Shown here piece by piece: positions 8,293 to 19,613 of a stretch of DNA of 64,000 nucleotides; positions within the stretch are counted from its first letter, which is position 1, and the number at the start of each line of letters is the position of its first letter. The stretch covers positions 2,480,001-2,544,000 of the forward strand of contig OZ242313.1 in NCBI GenBank assembly GCA_965208065.1, in the 5' to 3' direction. The stretch is from Bin103 sp002238925 (lineage in GTDB: Bacteria > Spirochaetota > Spirochaetia > SZUA-6 > Bin103). The position numbers were made by a program, and so were the translations under genes. The notes under the pieces were generated by a model. That model searched no databases and was not told where the DNA came from. It saw nothing but the letters and a program-made list of their open reading frames with translations.

Positions 8293-9279
8293 TCAGCAGC
8301 CGGGAAGCCGTCCGGTCAGGTCACAACCGGTTATGCCCTGCAGGTTCGCCTCGGTCAGGAACTCGGCCTCGCGCAGATCGGCTTGCGCCATGGTTGCCCC
8401 GCGCAGGTCCGCCTGCAGCAGTTCCGCCGCACGCAGGTCCGCCCCGGTCAGGTCGGCGGCGCGCAGATCGGCGCCGGCCAGGGCCGCACCGATCAGGTTG
8501 GCGCGGACCAGAACGGCCTCGTTCAGCACCGCTCCGGTGAGGGCCGCGAACCGCAGCCGCGCATCATTCAGCACGGCGCCGGTCAGGTCTGCCTCGACCA
8601 GGTTGGCGCCGCTCAGGTCTGCCCCCGCCAGGTTGGCCCCGGTGAGATCGGCGCCGGCCAGGTTCGCCCCCGCCAGGTTGGCCCCGGCCAGATTGGCGCC
8701 GCCGAGTGTGGCGCCGGCCAGATAGGCGTTACGCAAGGTGGCGTTGCGCAACGTGGCGCCCGCCAGGTTCGCGTTGCCGAGGTAGGCGCCGAACAGGTAG
8801 GCGTCGGACAATTCGGCGCCGGCCATATTCGCGCCGGTCAGGATCGCCGCGAACGCGCGCGCGCCGCGCAGGTCGGCACGCAGCAGGTTGGCGTCGGGCA
8901 GAGTGGCGGCGGTGAGGTTGGCCCCGTTCAGGTTGGCGTCGGTCAGAACGGCCGCACCGAGGGTGGCGCCGGCCAGCCGCGCGCTCGGCAGATTGGCACG
9001 CGACAGGTCCGCACCGGCCAACGTTGCCAGGTCCAGATCGGCGCCGGCCAGGTTGGCGCCACTCAGGTCGGCGCGGTACAGGGTTGCGCCCTTCAAGCGT
9101 GCGCCGCTCAGGCTGGCGCCAGCGAGGTCGGCGCCGCTCAGGGCCGCCCCCTCCAGGTTGGCGTCGGTGCAGTCAGGCAGACACTTCGGCAGTGCAACAG
9201 CGAGCGGCGCGGCAGCCATCGCCACCAGGATCAGCGACATCAGGATCAGCATCGGCGTGGAAGTGAAGCGGTTCATCAT
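8293..9279 (-). CDS. Secreted pentapeptide-repeat protein
   Basis: A 328-residue protein. An N-terminal signal peptide (Arg3, then a hydrophobic run LILMSLILVAMAAAPLAVA) is followed by about 50 consecutive A(D/N)LxG-type pentapeptides, which fold as a right-handed quadrilateral beta helix. Cys pairs cap both ends (CLPDC near the start, CDL...PGC at the C-terminus), as expected for an exported, disulfide-capped solenoid. The role is unknown; cytosolic relatives mimic DNA, but a secreted one is more likely structural or adhesive. Two adjacent ATGs (9279, 9276) lie after a GAAGAGA Shine-Dalgarno. The antisense frames are open only because of the repeat composition. Confidence 0.85.
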   Translation of the reverse strand: MMNRFTSTPMLILMSLILVAMAAAPLAVALPKCLPDCTDANLEGAALSGADLAGASLSGARLKGATLYRADLSGANLAGADLDLATLAGADLSRANLPSARLAGATLGAAVLTDANLNGANLTAATLPDANLLRADLRGARAFAAILTGANMAGAELSDAYLFGAYLGNANLAGATLRNATLRNAYLAGATLGGANLAGANLAGANLAGADLTGANLAGADLSGANLVEADLTGAVLNDARLRFAALTGAVLNEAVLVRANLIGAALAGADLRAADLTGADLRAAELLQADLRGATMAQADLREAEFLTEANLQGITGCDLTGRLPGC

Positions 9280-9332
9280 GGTCTCTTCTATACATCGGCG
9301 CACGACCCTCCGGGGCGGACAGTGCGGACAGG

Positions 9333-10901
9333 TCAGCTCTCGGGGGGGAAAATGGCGGCGAGTTCGGCGTCGACGCCGCGCAGGGCCGCCGCGCACCGGC
9401 CGTACACGCGGCGGAAGCAGTCGTCGTACTGCTCGCGGCGGACGGGATCGGGGGTGAACCGCCGCTGCACCCGGTATACCTGGCGCACGGCGGCATCGTG
9501 GTTGGCGTAGATGCCGGCGGCGATGCCGGCCAGCATTGCGCCGCCGAGCGAAGCCGCCTCCTCGGTGTCGAGCACCTCGACGGTGCGTCCCGTGATGTCG
9601 GCGCGCAACTGGCTCCAGAACGGCGAGCGAGCGGCGCCGCCCACCGCCACCACGCGCTGCACATTGGCGTCGAACAGGCGTTCGAATTCGTCGATGCGGG
9701 CCCTTACCTCGTAGCAGATGCCCTCCAGGATAGCGCGCACGAAGTCACTGGCGGTGTGCGAATCGCGGACGCCGAGGAAGGCGCCGCGCACCGCCGGGTC
9801 GGTGGGCGTGCCGCGCGCGTTCGGGATCCAGATCAGCCCGCGCGACCGTGCCTCCGCCTGCTCGGCGCCGGCCAGCAGCAGATCGTACGCGTTGCTTCCC
9901 GTCCGTGCCGCGTGCGTCCTGACGTCGCTGCCGAACCGTTCCAGGTACCAGTCCAGTGCGGTCGCCCCGAACAGGATGCAGTCCATTACCTGGTAGCGGT
10001 CGGCCAGCGGATGCGGATAGACCGGGATGGCGGCATCGTGCGCCGCATCCGACAGCCGGGCCTCCGGCAGCACGCCGAGCATCACGTCGGCGGTGCCGGT
10101 GGAGTTCAGCACCGAGTCGGGCCCGAGGACGTTGGCCGGCAGTGAGGTACAGCCGTGGTCGTGGCCACCGGTGGCCACAACGGTCCCGGCAGCGAGTCCG
10201 GTGATGGCGGAGGCCGTTTCCGTCACGCTACCCACCGCGGTGCCGCTGGGGTGGGGGACCGCCATTGAGCCGGGGTCGAGGCCGGCCGCGGCGAATAACT
10301 CTTCCGACCAGCACTTGCGCTGCACGTCGAAGCCCATGGTGCGGCTGGCAATCGAGTAGTCGGTGGCGTACACGCCGGCCAGTTTGAACATGACGTAGTC
10401 TTCCACCACCAGCCAGCGATGCGCGCGCCGGAACAGTTCCGGTTCGTGTTCGCGCAGCCACAGCATGGCGTTCAGCGACAGGAAGAAACTGACCGGCTGG
10501 CCGGTGATCCCGTACACGCGGCGTGCGCCGAACTGATCGCGCCACCACTGCGCCTGCGGTTCGGTGCGCCGGTCGAACCAGCAGATGGCCGGGTACAGCC
10601 AGTCGCCGCGCCGGTCGACCGGAATGATCGGCTCGCCCATGCCGACCACCGCCAGAGCCTTGATCTGTCCCGCATCGGCAACCTGGCCGACGACCTCGCG
10701 GATGTTGGCGGCCGTGGCCTGCCACAGCGACTCCGGCGAATACTCGGCCCAGTCCGGATTGCGAGCATGGGGGTGCTCGGCCATGGTCGGGCGCGAGGCG
10801 GCCGCGACACGCCGTCCCGCCACGTCGTACAGGTTGGCCTTCAGGTTGGTGGTGCCGATATCGATGCCCAGCAGGTAGGGCGGCTCGCGTGCGGTGGTCA
10901 C
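9333..10901 (-). CDS. FGGY-family carbohydrate kinase (xylulokinase-like)
   Basis: A 522-residue kinase of the usual FGGY length. The N-terminal phosphate loop LLGIDIGTTNLKA, GMGEPIIPVD, the CWFDRRTE strand, the second-domain ATGGHDHGC and VVAVGGAARSPFWSQL, and EEAASLGGAMLAG are all present. Members phosphorylate sugars or polyols with ATP; xylulose, gluconate or ribulose are possible. The GTG at 10901 overlaps the ureD stop by 4 bp (GTGA), so translation is probably coupled. It is therefore the last gene of the urea operon, an unusual partner. Codons upstream of the GTG in the same frame lie inside ureD and are not part of it. Confidence 0.85.
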   Translation of the reverse strand: MTTAREPPYLLGIDIGTTNLKANLYDVAGRRVAAASRPTMAEHPHARNPDWAEYSPESLWQATAANIREVVGQVADAGQIKALAVVGMGEPIIPVDRRGDWLYPAICWFDRRTEPQAQWWRDQFGARRVYGITGQPVSFFLSLNAMLWLREHEPELFRRAHRWLVVEDYVMFKLAGVYATDYSIASRTMGFDVQRKCWSEELFAAAGLDPGSMAVPHPSGTAVGSVTETASAITGLAAGTVVATGGHDHGCTSLPANVLGPDSVLNSTGTADVMLGVLPEARLSDAAHDAAIPVYPHPLADRYQVMDCILFGATALDWYLERFGSDVRTHAARTGSNAYDLLLAGAEQAEARSRGLIWIPNARGTPTDPAVRGAFLGVRDSHTASDFVRAILEGICYEVRARIDEFERLFDANVQRVVAVGGAARSPFWSQLRADITGRTVEVLDTEEAASLGGAMLAGIAAGIYANHDAAVRQVYRVQRRFTPDPVRREQYDDCFRRVYGRCAAALRGVDAELAAIFPPES

Positions 10902-11722
10902 GCGGCCTCGCTGCGGGCGGCGCGCGCCACGTCGGCGGCGAGGCTGGTCACCAGGTAGCCGTACGGGTCGAGGAACCGTGCCACCGCCACACCTTCGGCG
11001 AGAATGCCGTGGCTCACCGCGGCGCCGTCTGCCGCCAGCCGGCGGCGAATCTCGTGCAGTTCGTCCACGGCGCGCGGACCGCAGGCCACGCACGTTCCCC
11101 AGCCCAGGCAGTCTCCGAAACCGCTCGCCGCGAACGGCACCTCCGGTGGACGCAGATCCCAACGCTCGCGATACGCCACCCGGTCATCGTGGAGCACGGT
11201 GAGCCGATAGGCAAGCCGGCTGAACGCCCAGCGCTCGCCCATCTGCGTGCGTCCGGGGCAGCCGCTCTCCACCAGCAGGCACTCGCCGCCGGCGGCTACG
11301 CACACGACGGTGGTCTGCGCCACCGCGGCTCCGGCAAACGGTATGATCGGCGGCGCGGCGACGCGCAGATAGCTGGCGGCGCCGACCCGCGCAGCCAGTT
11401 GCAGCTGGGCAACTTCGCCGCCGTCTCCCGGCGTTCCCGGCGCTCCGGAAGTACCCGGCCTTCCCGGCATATCCGGTCCACCGGGAAGGCACAAGGTGCT
11501 GGCCGGCGGGGCCCAGGTCACCTCGGCGCCGTCGGCGAGCGCGATGCGCTGCAGGTGGCGCTCGCCGTTGCGCAGGCCGCCGCCCTGGTCCACGGGGGCT
11601 GCCAGCAGACCGCCGCCGGGGCAGGGCAGCACGTTGACGAACAGCGGCGCCCGGTAGCGGGTCCGCCAGCGGCGCCCCTCGGCGGTCAGCCGCAACTCGC
11701 CGCGCCGTACTGCGGCCGTCAC
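10898..11722 (-). CDS. ureD: Urease accessory protein UreD (UreH), with collagen-like insert
   Basis: A 274-residue protein recognised by the UreD strand pattern: GELRLTAEGRRWRTRYRAPLFV, IALADGAEVTWAPP, then LRVAAPPIIPFAGAAVAQTT and GERWAFSRLAYRLTV. UreD binds apo-urease with UreF and UreG and provides the tunnel through which nickel is delivered. An odd feature is a Gly-Pro-rich run of Gly-X-Y triplets (GRP, GTS, GAP, GTP) at about residues 84-102, not usual in UreD. The GTG at 11722 is preceded by AGGTGAG with 5 nt spacing; a stop in frame just upstream excludes a longer form. It is separated from ureG by 118 bp. Confidence 0.8.
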   Translation of the reverse strand: MTAAVRRGELRLTAEGRRWRTRYRAPLFVNVLPCPGGGLLAAPVDQGGGLRNGERHLQRIALADGAEVTWAPPASTLCLPGGPDMPGRPGTSGAPGTPGDGGEVAQLQLAARVGAASYLRVAAPPIIPFAGAAVAQTTVVCVAAGGECLLVESGCPGRTQMGERWAFSRLAYRLTVLHDDRVAYRERWDLRPPEVPFAASGFGDCLGWGTCVACGPRAVDELHEIRRRLAADGAAVSHGILAEGVAVARFLDPYGYLVTSLAADVARAARSEAA

Positions 11723-11840
11723 GAGGACTCACCTGCGTGATCGGCTCGTACGCCACTTTCCGCAGGTGCATGCCATCCGCGGCCAGGTCCCGGTCCGCTG
11801 CCGGAATCTTGTTGCGGATGCATCGCGCCCGCCGCCGTCC

Positions 11841-12596
11841 TCAGTGGGTGTGCATGGGCGAGTGTTCGTGGCGGTGCGCATGGCCATGGTCACGCCCGTG
11901 GTGATGGTCATGCCCGTGGTCATGGTGGTGGCCGCCTGCGCCCCACTCGGGGAGGCCGTCGCGCGGCGCCGCTCCGCTGCCGGCGCCGCGCACCCATGCC
12001 GCCACCTCGTCCACGCCGGTGCCGTCCTTCAGGTTGGTCATCACGAATGGACGCCCGCCGCGCGCGGCGCGTACGTCGGCGGTCATCTGCTCCAGGTCCA
12101 CCTCGACGTAGGGCGCCAGGTCGATCTTGTTGACCACCAGCAGGTCGCTGCGGGTAATCCCGAGGCCGCCCTTGCGCGGGATGTCGCCACCCTGCGCCAC
12201 GTCGATCACGTAGATCTGGTAATCCACCAGGTCGGGGCTGAAACTGGCCGCCAGGTTGTCGCCGCCGCTCTCGATGAATGCCATGCGGGCATCCGGGAAG
12301 CGGTCCTGGAGGCCGAACAGAGCATCCGCATTCACGGAAATGTCATCGCGCACCGCGGCATGCGGGCAGCCGCCCGTTTCCACGCCCACGATCCGGCCCT
12401 CCGCCAGGACCCCGGCGCGGATCAAAAAGTCGGCATCCTCGCGGGAGTAGATATCGTTGGTGATGGCGACGATCGAGTGGTCGCCGCCGAGCCGCTGGCA
12501 CAGGCGCAGCAGCAGGTGGCTCTTGCCCGAACCCACTGGCCCGCCAATCCCGAAGCGGATTGGCGGGTGACGGTGTGCGAGAGTGTCGGTGGTCAT
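11841..12596 (-). CDS. ureG: Urease accessory GTPase UreG with C-terminal His-rich tail
   Basis: A 251-residue SIMIBI-class GTPase. P-loop GPVGSGKS (19-26), the EDADFL strand, the nickel-binding GGCPHAAVRDD motif (Cys-Pro-His), the IESGGDN switch and the NKIDL base-recognition motif are all intact. It hydrolyses GTP to drive nickel insertion into urease with UreD and UreF. Residues after about 218 form a tail with 15 His in roughly 31 residues. Most UreG proteins with a His-rich stretch carry it at the N-terminus. Because no ureE (the usual nickel metallochaperone) is found in this operon, the tail may supply nickel storage or delivery. Confidence 0.95.
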   Translation of the reverse strand: MTTDTLAHRHPPIRFGIGGPVGSGKSHLLLRLCQRLGGDHSIVAITNDIYSREDADFLIRAGVLAEGRIVGVETGGCPHAAVRDDISVNADALFGLQDRFPDARMAFIESGGDNLAASFSPDLVDYQIYVIDVAQGGDIPRKGGLGITRSDLLVVNKIDLAPYVEVDLEQMTADVRAARGGRPFVMTNLKDGTGVDEVAAWVRGAGSGAAPRDGLPEWGAGGHHHDHGHDHHHGRDHGHAHRHEHSPMHTH

Positions 12597-12653
12597 GGAT
12601 CTCTCCTGAACAAAGTATAGCGGAACGGCGCGGCGATACCGCCGGGCGCCGGG

Positions 12654-13382
12654 TCAACTGCGAAAGTAGCGCGCATCGAGTTCGCCGTGGCCGGCTACGG
12701 CGAGGTCCCAGCCGGGCGTGGCCGAGGCCAGCGGACGGCGGCTGCGAACCACCTCGCCGGCCAGCCGTACACTGTCGTCGAGCAGCCGGCCGACCAGGTC
12801 GAGTGCCGCGGATTGCCCGATCGGGATGGTACGCATCGCCACCTGCGCCCATTGCCGCACCGTGTTCAGCAGGTAGCCCTGCACCAGCGCGTCCGCTTCG
12901 ATGCCCAGCAGGCCGCCGACACATCCCCACGCCACGGGGAATTGCACGCGGTCGCCGCGGCTGCGCGCCGCCGCTACCAATTCGCGGTAAACGGGGTGGT
13001 CGCGTAGTGCCGGGAATGCCGCGCCGGTTGCCGAGAGCAGCGAACGGCCCAGCTGGGCGCCGGCGGTGCGCGCCTCGCGCGAGGGCAGGAAACTGGCCAC
13101 TTCGTCGCTCAAGCGCACGGTGCGTTGCGTCACATGCGGAGTGAGCGCTCGCTCTTGTCCGGTGGCGGTCAGCAGAACGGTGCGTACTACGGCACGGCCC
13201 TCCAGCGGCGCCACCCCGAAGTGCAACGCGTCGCGGACCCAGGGGTACAGGTCGTCGGCGCCGCGCACCCAGCCGCGCCGAACCGCCCACTCCAGGCCCC
13301 AGGAATGGGCGAAGGCGCCGGTGGGAAAGGCGCTGTCGGCCAGTACCAGCAGGCGGCCGTGCGCCGCCGAGAGCGCTGTCAT
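12654..13382 (-). CDS. ureF: Urease accessory protein UreF
   Basis: A 242-residue all-helical protein beginning at MTALSAAHGRLLVLADSAFP with the UreF hallmark DSAFPTGAFAHSWGLE (residues 16-31), and later the conserved RTIPIGQSAALDLVGRLL segment. UreF bridges UreD-urease and UreG and acts as the GTPase checkpoint in nickel loading. The start at 13382 follows the ureC stop by 14 bp; an in-frame GTG four codons earlier is the alternative. The downstream gap to ureG is 57 bp. The open frame continues upstream into ureC, but that part is an antiphase reading of ureC. Confidence 0.92.
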   Translation of the reverse strand: MTALSAAHGRLLVLADSAFPTGAFAHSWGLEWAVRRGWVRGADDLYPWVRDALHFGVAPLEGRAVVRTVLLTATGQERALTPHVTQRTVRLSDEVASFLPSREARTAGAQLGRSLLSATGAAFPALRDHPVYRELVAAARSRGDRVQFPVAWGCVGGLLGIEADALVQGYLLNTVRQWAQVAMRTIPIGQSAALDLVGRLLDDSVRLAGEVVRSRRPLASATPGWDLAVAGHGELDARYFRS

Positions 13383-13396
13383 CGACCCGAGCACAT

Positions 13397-15143
<1,747 letters not shown>

Positions 15144-15151
<8 letters not shown>

Positions 15152-15602
15152 TGCCGAACTCCTCTTTCCGCATCTTCGCCAGTGCCGCCGCGCGCACCTC
15201 GGGATCGTCGAGCGCGCCGTCCACCAGGCCGTTCAGCCCATGACAGACCCGCTCTCCGCCCAGCGCTACCAGGCGCACCAGGTGGCGCTGGCCGGGCTCG
15301 AAGCGCACCGCGGTGCCGGCGGCAATGGCCAGCCGCATGCCGTACGCCTGCTCGCGGTCGAACACCAGGGCGCGATTCACCTCGAAGAAGTGGAAGTGGC
15401 TGCCCACCTGGATCGGCCGGTCGCCGGTGTTGGCCACCGCCATTTGCACGGCATTGCGCTCCGCCAGGCTGCGCCACGAGTTGCGCGCCGTCCACACCTG
15501 TCCCGGCGCCCAGCCGTTGCCATTGCGGGCGCCGTGCTCGCTCTCCGTGCCTGCCACCGCGCGGCTGTCTCCCGTCGCGAAACTCGTTTCCCTGTACTTC
15601 AT
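15144..15602 (-). CDS. ureB: Urease beta subunit UreB
   Basis: A 152-residue protein; the core from about residue 38 matches the beta subunit (AVANTGDRPIQVGSHFHFFE, FDREQAYGMRLAIAAGTAVRFEPG, RHLVRLVALGGERVCHGLNG). The N-terminal 35 residues, including a Gly/Asn/Trp-rich stretch, are longer than in many homologues. The ATG at 15602 has AGGAAGAGG upstream. It is structural, packing against UreC in the trimer of heterotrimers. It lies 29 bp downstream of ureA and overlaps ureC. Confidence 0.95.
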
Positions 15603-15631
15603 GGTTCCCTCTTCCTGTCCTCGGGCGGCGC

Positions 15632-15931
15632 TCATTGGATCGGGTGGTGCAGCGTTACCAATTTGGTGCCGTCCGGAAACGTCGCCTCGACCTGGACACT
15701 GGGGATCATCTCCGCAATGCCGCTCATCACTTCGTCGGCCGACAGGATGGTCGGCCCGAGTTCGACGATATCGGGCAGTGAACGGCCTTCCCGCGCCCAC
15801 TCCATCACCTGGGTCGCGATCATCGCGGTTGCCTCCGGGTAGTTGAGCTTGATCCCGCGCCCAAGCCGGTCGCGCGCCACCATTGCGGCGACCGACAGCA
15901 GCAGCTTGTCTCGTTCATGCGGCGTAAACAC
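15632..15931 (-). CDS. ureA: Urease gamma subunit UreA
   Basis: A 99-residue subunit matching UreA end to end (HERDKLLLSVAAMVARDR, KLNYPEATAMIATQVMEWAREG, ILSADEVMSGIAEMI, VEATFPDGTKLVTLHHPI). The GTG start at 15931 has AAGGAGA at a 6-7 nt spacing. It follows urtE by 11 bp, so urea uptake and hydrolysis genes appear to form a single transcription unit. Confidence 0.97.
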   Translation of the reverse strand: MFTPHERDKLLLSVAAMVARDRLGRGIKLNYPEATAMIATQVMEWAREGRSLPDIVELGPTILSADEVMSGIAEMIPSVQVEATFPDGTKLVTLHHPIQ

Positions 15932-15942
15932 GTCGTCTCTCC

Positions 15943-16630
15943 TTACAGCATCAGGTGGCTCTCGACGACCGCGCGGTTCTCGGCCCCGGCCCTCCCTTCG
16001 TGGACGAAGTTGCCGTGGTCCATCACGTATGCGCGGTCGGCGAGCCGCAGCGCAAAATCGAGCGATTGCTCAACCAGCAGGATCGCCAGCTCGCCCTGGT
16101 CGCGGATTTCGCGGATCGCCCGTTCTATCTCCTGTACGATGGATGGTTGAATGCCCTCGGTCGGTTCGTCCAGCAGCAGCAGGCGCGGGCCGGTAATGAG
16201 CACGCGCGCTATTGCCAGTTGCTGCTGCTGGCCGCCGCTCAGGTCGCCGCCGCGCCGGTCCAGGATACCGGCGAGGTCGGGAAACAGCTCGAACAGCCAG
16301 GGCGGCGCCTGCGTGCGCGACCGGTTGCGCGCCTCCAGGCCGATGTAGAGGTTTTCGGATACGGTCAGAAACGGGAAGATCTCGCGCCCCTGCGGCACGT
16401 AGCCGATGCCGGCGCGCGAGCGCCGATCCGCATGCCATCGCGTCACGTCGTCGCCGCCGAAGGTAATCGTCCCGCCACCGGCGCCGAGCACGCCCATCAG
16501 CGTTTTCAGCAGCGTACTCTTGCCGACGCCGTTGCGTCCCATCACCGCCACCACTTCGCCCGCGTTCACCTGCAGGTCAAGATCATGCACGATCACCGAA
16601 CTGCCGTACCCGGAGCGCAGTGCGCTGGTC

Positions 16631-16659
<29 letters not shown>
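15943..16659 (-). CDS. urtE: Urea ABC transporter ATP-binding protein UrtE
   Basis: A 238-residue ABC ATPase: Walker A GRNGVGKST, Q-loop YVPQGREIFP, signature LSGGQQQQLA, Walker B LLLLDEPTEGIQP, and a late H-region EQSLDFAL. The DEPTEGIQPS string is typical of UrtE. It is one of two ATPases energising high-affinity urea uptake. Two starts are possible, ATG 16659 and ATG 16641, created by an 18 bp tandem duplication that copies the Shine-Dalgarno and start codon. The longer form adds MSPETE. It overlaps urtD by 29 bp. Confidence 0.93.
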
Positions 16660-17412
<753 letters not shown>

Positions 17413-17413
<1 letters not shown>

Positions 17414-18600
17414 CAGGACTCCCGCTCCGCGGTGGCTGCCACCGGCTCAACCACGGGCATCGCCAACGAGGCGTGGTTGCGGGATCCGTCCGCCGCCGGG
17501 GGCCGCGACGGCTCCGGTGCCCGTTGTTGCGGTTGTGGTGCGTGCGCCGGCCTGCCAGGCAGCGTGCGCCACAGCGCGCGAAGCTGGTCCGCGATACCGG
17601 CCAGCCCACGCGGAAACAGCAGTACCACGCCGATGAACAGACCGCCGAACACGTACAGCCACGCCTCCGGCAGCGATTCGCTGAACACGGTCTTGGCCCA
17701 ATTCACCACCACTGCTCCGGCGGCCGCACCGACAATCGTGCCGCGCCCGCCGACCGCTACCCAGATCGCCATCTCCACCGACGGCAGGATGCTCATCGAA
17801 GACGGGCTGATTATGCCTACCTGCGGCACGAACAATGCCCCGGCCAGGCCGGCGATGCCGGCCGACAGCGCGAATGTTGCCAGCTTGTAGCGCACCGGGT
17901 TGTAGCCCAGGAAGCGCAGCCGGTTCTCGCCGTCGCGAATCGCCATCAGCACGGTCCCGGTCCTGGTCTTCACCAGCCACAGCGCCAGCGCCACCACCCC
18001 CACCAGCGTGACCACCGTGGCCAGGTAGAGGCCCAGACGCATGCCCGACTTGTACAGCGAGATGCCGGCCAGCGACTGAAAGTTGGTCATGCCGTTGGTG
18101 CCGCCGGTGTAGGGCTGCTGGCCAATGAACAGGATGCTCATCGCCAGTGCCATCGCCTGGGTGAGGATGGAGAAGTAGACCCCGCGGATACCCGACCGAA
18201 AGGTAGGATAGCCGATGATGATCGCGAACACGGCGGGAATGACCACCGCCATCGGCAGGGCAAAGGCAAAATGGCGGAACGGCTCCCAGAACCAGGGCAA
18301 CTGCTCCAGGCCGCTCCACACCATGAAGTCCGGCAGTGCCTCCGACTGCAGCTTCATGTGCATGGCCATGCTGTAGGCGCCGAGGCTGAAGAACACGGCG
18401 TGTCCGAGGCTGAGCACGCCGGCGTAGCCCCACAGCAGGTCGAGCCCGACCGCGGCCACCGCGAACGCGAGGTACTTGCCGACCAGTGCGAGGCGGAAGT
18501 CGGACAGGAACAGCGGCAGCACCAGCAGCACGCCCACCATCAGTCCGTAGGCGACGTACTGCCGGCGCGACGACGGTCCGGCGATCAGCTTGTCGAGCAT
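17413..18600 (-). CDS. urtC: Urea ABC transporter permease UrtC
   Basis: A 395-residue integral membrane protein of the LivM/UrtC family with about ten hydrophobic segments. Landmarks include LLWGYAGVLSLGHAVFFSLGAYSMAMHM, ILFIGQQPYTGGTNGMT and FLGYNPVRYKLATFALSAGIAGLAGALF. The first of these (SLGHA...GAYSMAMHMK) favours UrtC over LivM. The last 50 residues are a Pro/Gln/Ala-rich cytoplasmic tail. The ATG at 18600 shares one base with the urtB stop (TGATG). Confidence 0.95.
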
Positions 18601-19511
18601 CAATGCTGCCCCTCCAGGGCACGGGTGCGCTGCACCAGGAATCCGGCCGGCCGGAACTGCAGGAATACCACGATGAGGGCGAAGATGATCACCTTGCCCA
18701 TTGACGAGGTGGTGATGAACTCGAACAGCGGGCTGGCCGCGCCGATGAGCACGGCGCCGGCTACCGCACCGGCGATCGAGCCGACCCCGCCGAGCACTAC
18801 CACCATGAACGAGTCGATGATCCAGTTCTGCCCGGTAGCCGGTCCGACCGAGCCGAGCAGGCTCACCACGCAGCCGGCAACGCCGGCGAGGCCGCTGCCG
18901 AGCGCGAAGGTACGCGCATCCACGGCGGCGGTGTTGATCCCCATCGCGCCGGCCATCGACCGGTTTTGCATTACGGCGCGCATGCTGCGCCCGGCGCCGG
19001 TGCGGTTCAGGAACAGGTAGGTGCCCCACACGCACAGCACCGCCACCGCGATAATGAACAGTCGATTGGCCGGCAGCTGGATGCCGTCGGCGAGCGCCAG
19101 GCCGCCCTGCAGCCAGGCCGGCGTACGTACTTCCACGTTGGAGGCGCCGAAAATGTTGCGTGCAAGCTGCTGCAGGACCAGGCTCAGTCCCCAGGTGGCC
19201 AGAATGCTCTCGAACGGGCGTCCGTACAGAAAGCGTATGAGTGAGCGCTCGGTTAGGTAGCCGATTGCCGCCGTGACCACGAACGCGGCCAGCAGCGCCA
19301 CCAGGAACCAGGTGCCGCCGCCGAGGGCGTCGTACAGCAGGCGGTCGGTGAGGAAGGTGACATAAGCGCCGATCATGACAAACTCGCCGTGGGCGAAGTT
19401 GATCACGCGCATGATGCCGAAGGTAATGCTCAACCCCAGCGCTACCATCAGCAATACGCTGCTGATCGACAGGCTGTTGAAGATTTGCATTGCGGTGGTG
19501 GTCAGACTCAT
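18600..19511 (-). CDS. urtB: Urea ABC transporter permease UrtB
   Basis: A 303-residue LivH/UrtB-family permease: ALGLSITFGIMRVINFAHGEFVMIGAY is diagnostic, followed by ATWGLSLVLQQLARNIFGA (a UrtB trait), QNRSMAGAMGIN and GGVGSIAGAVAGA. The start at 19511 has GGAG 5 nt upstream. The gap to urtA is about 100 bp, longer than elsewhere in the operon, but no terminator is visible in it. Confidence 0.95.
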   Translation of the reverse strand: MSLTTTAMQIFNSLSISSVLLMVALGLSITFGIMRVINFAHGEFVMIGAYVTFLTDRLLYDALGGGTWFLVALLAAFVVTAAIGYLTERSLIRFLYGRPFESILATWGLSLVLQQLARNIFGASNVEVRTPAWLQGGLALADGIQLPANRLFIIAVAVLCVWGTYLFLNRTGAGRSMRAVMQNRSMAGAMGINTAAVDARTFALGSGLAGVAGCVVSLLGSVGPATGQNWIIDSFMVVVLGGVGSIAGAVAGAVLIGAASPLFEFITTSSMGKVIIFALIVVFLQFRPAGFLVQRTRALEGQH

Positions 19512-19613
19512 GTCACTCCAGGTTGGCAGGTTGGTAAGACACCGCGACCGGAGGCCCCGCATCGGGAACCTCCGGCCACGGACACTCGACGCCCTGGTTC
19601 CGGTTCGTGCCCG

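Noticed and set aside
8383..9510. Long plus-strand open frame (Gln/Gly/Val-rich) opposite the pentapeptide-repeat gene
   Set aside because: It is the antisense reading of a repetitive gene; its repeat composition merely keeps stops away, and it has no domain or ribosome binding site.
11723..11771. Alternative UreD start in a different frame (MHLRKVAYEPITQV)
   Set aside because: It leads into a frame that does not match UreD; the UreD frame has a stop immediately upstream of the GTG at 11722.
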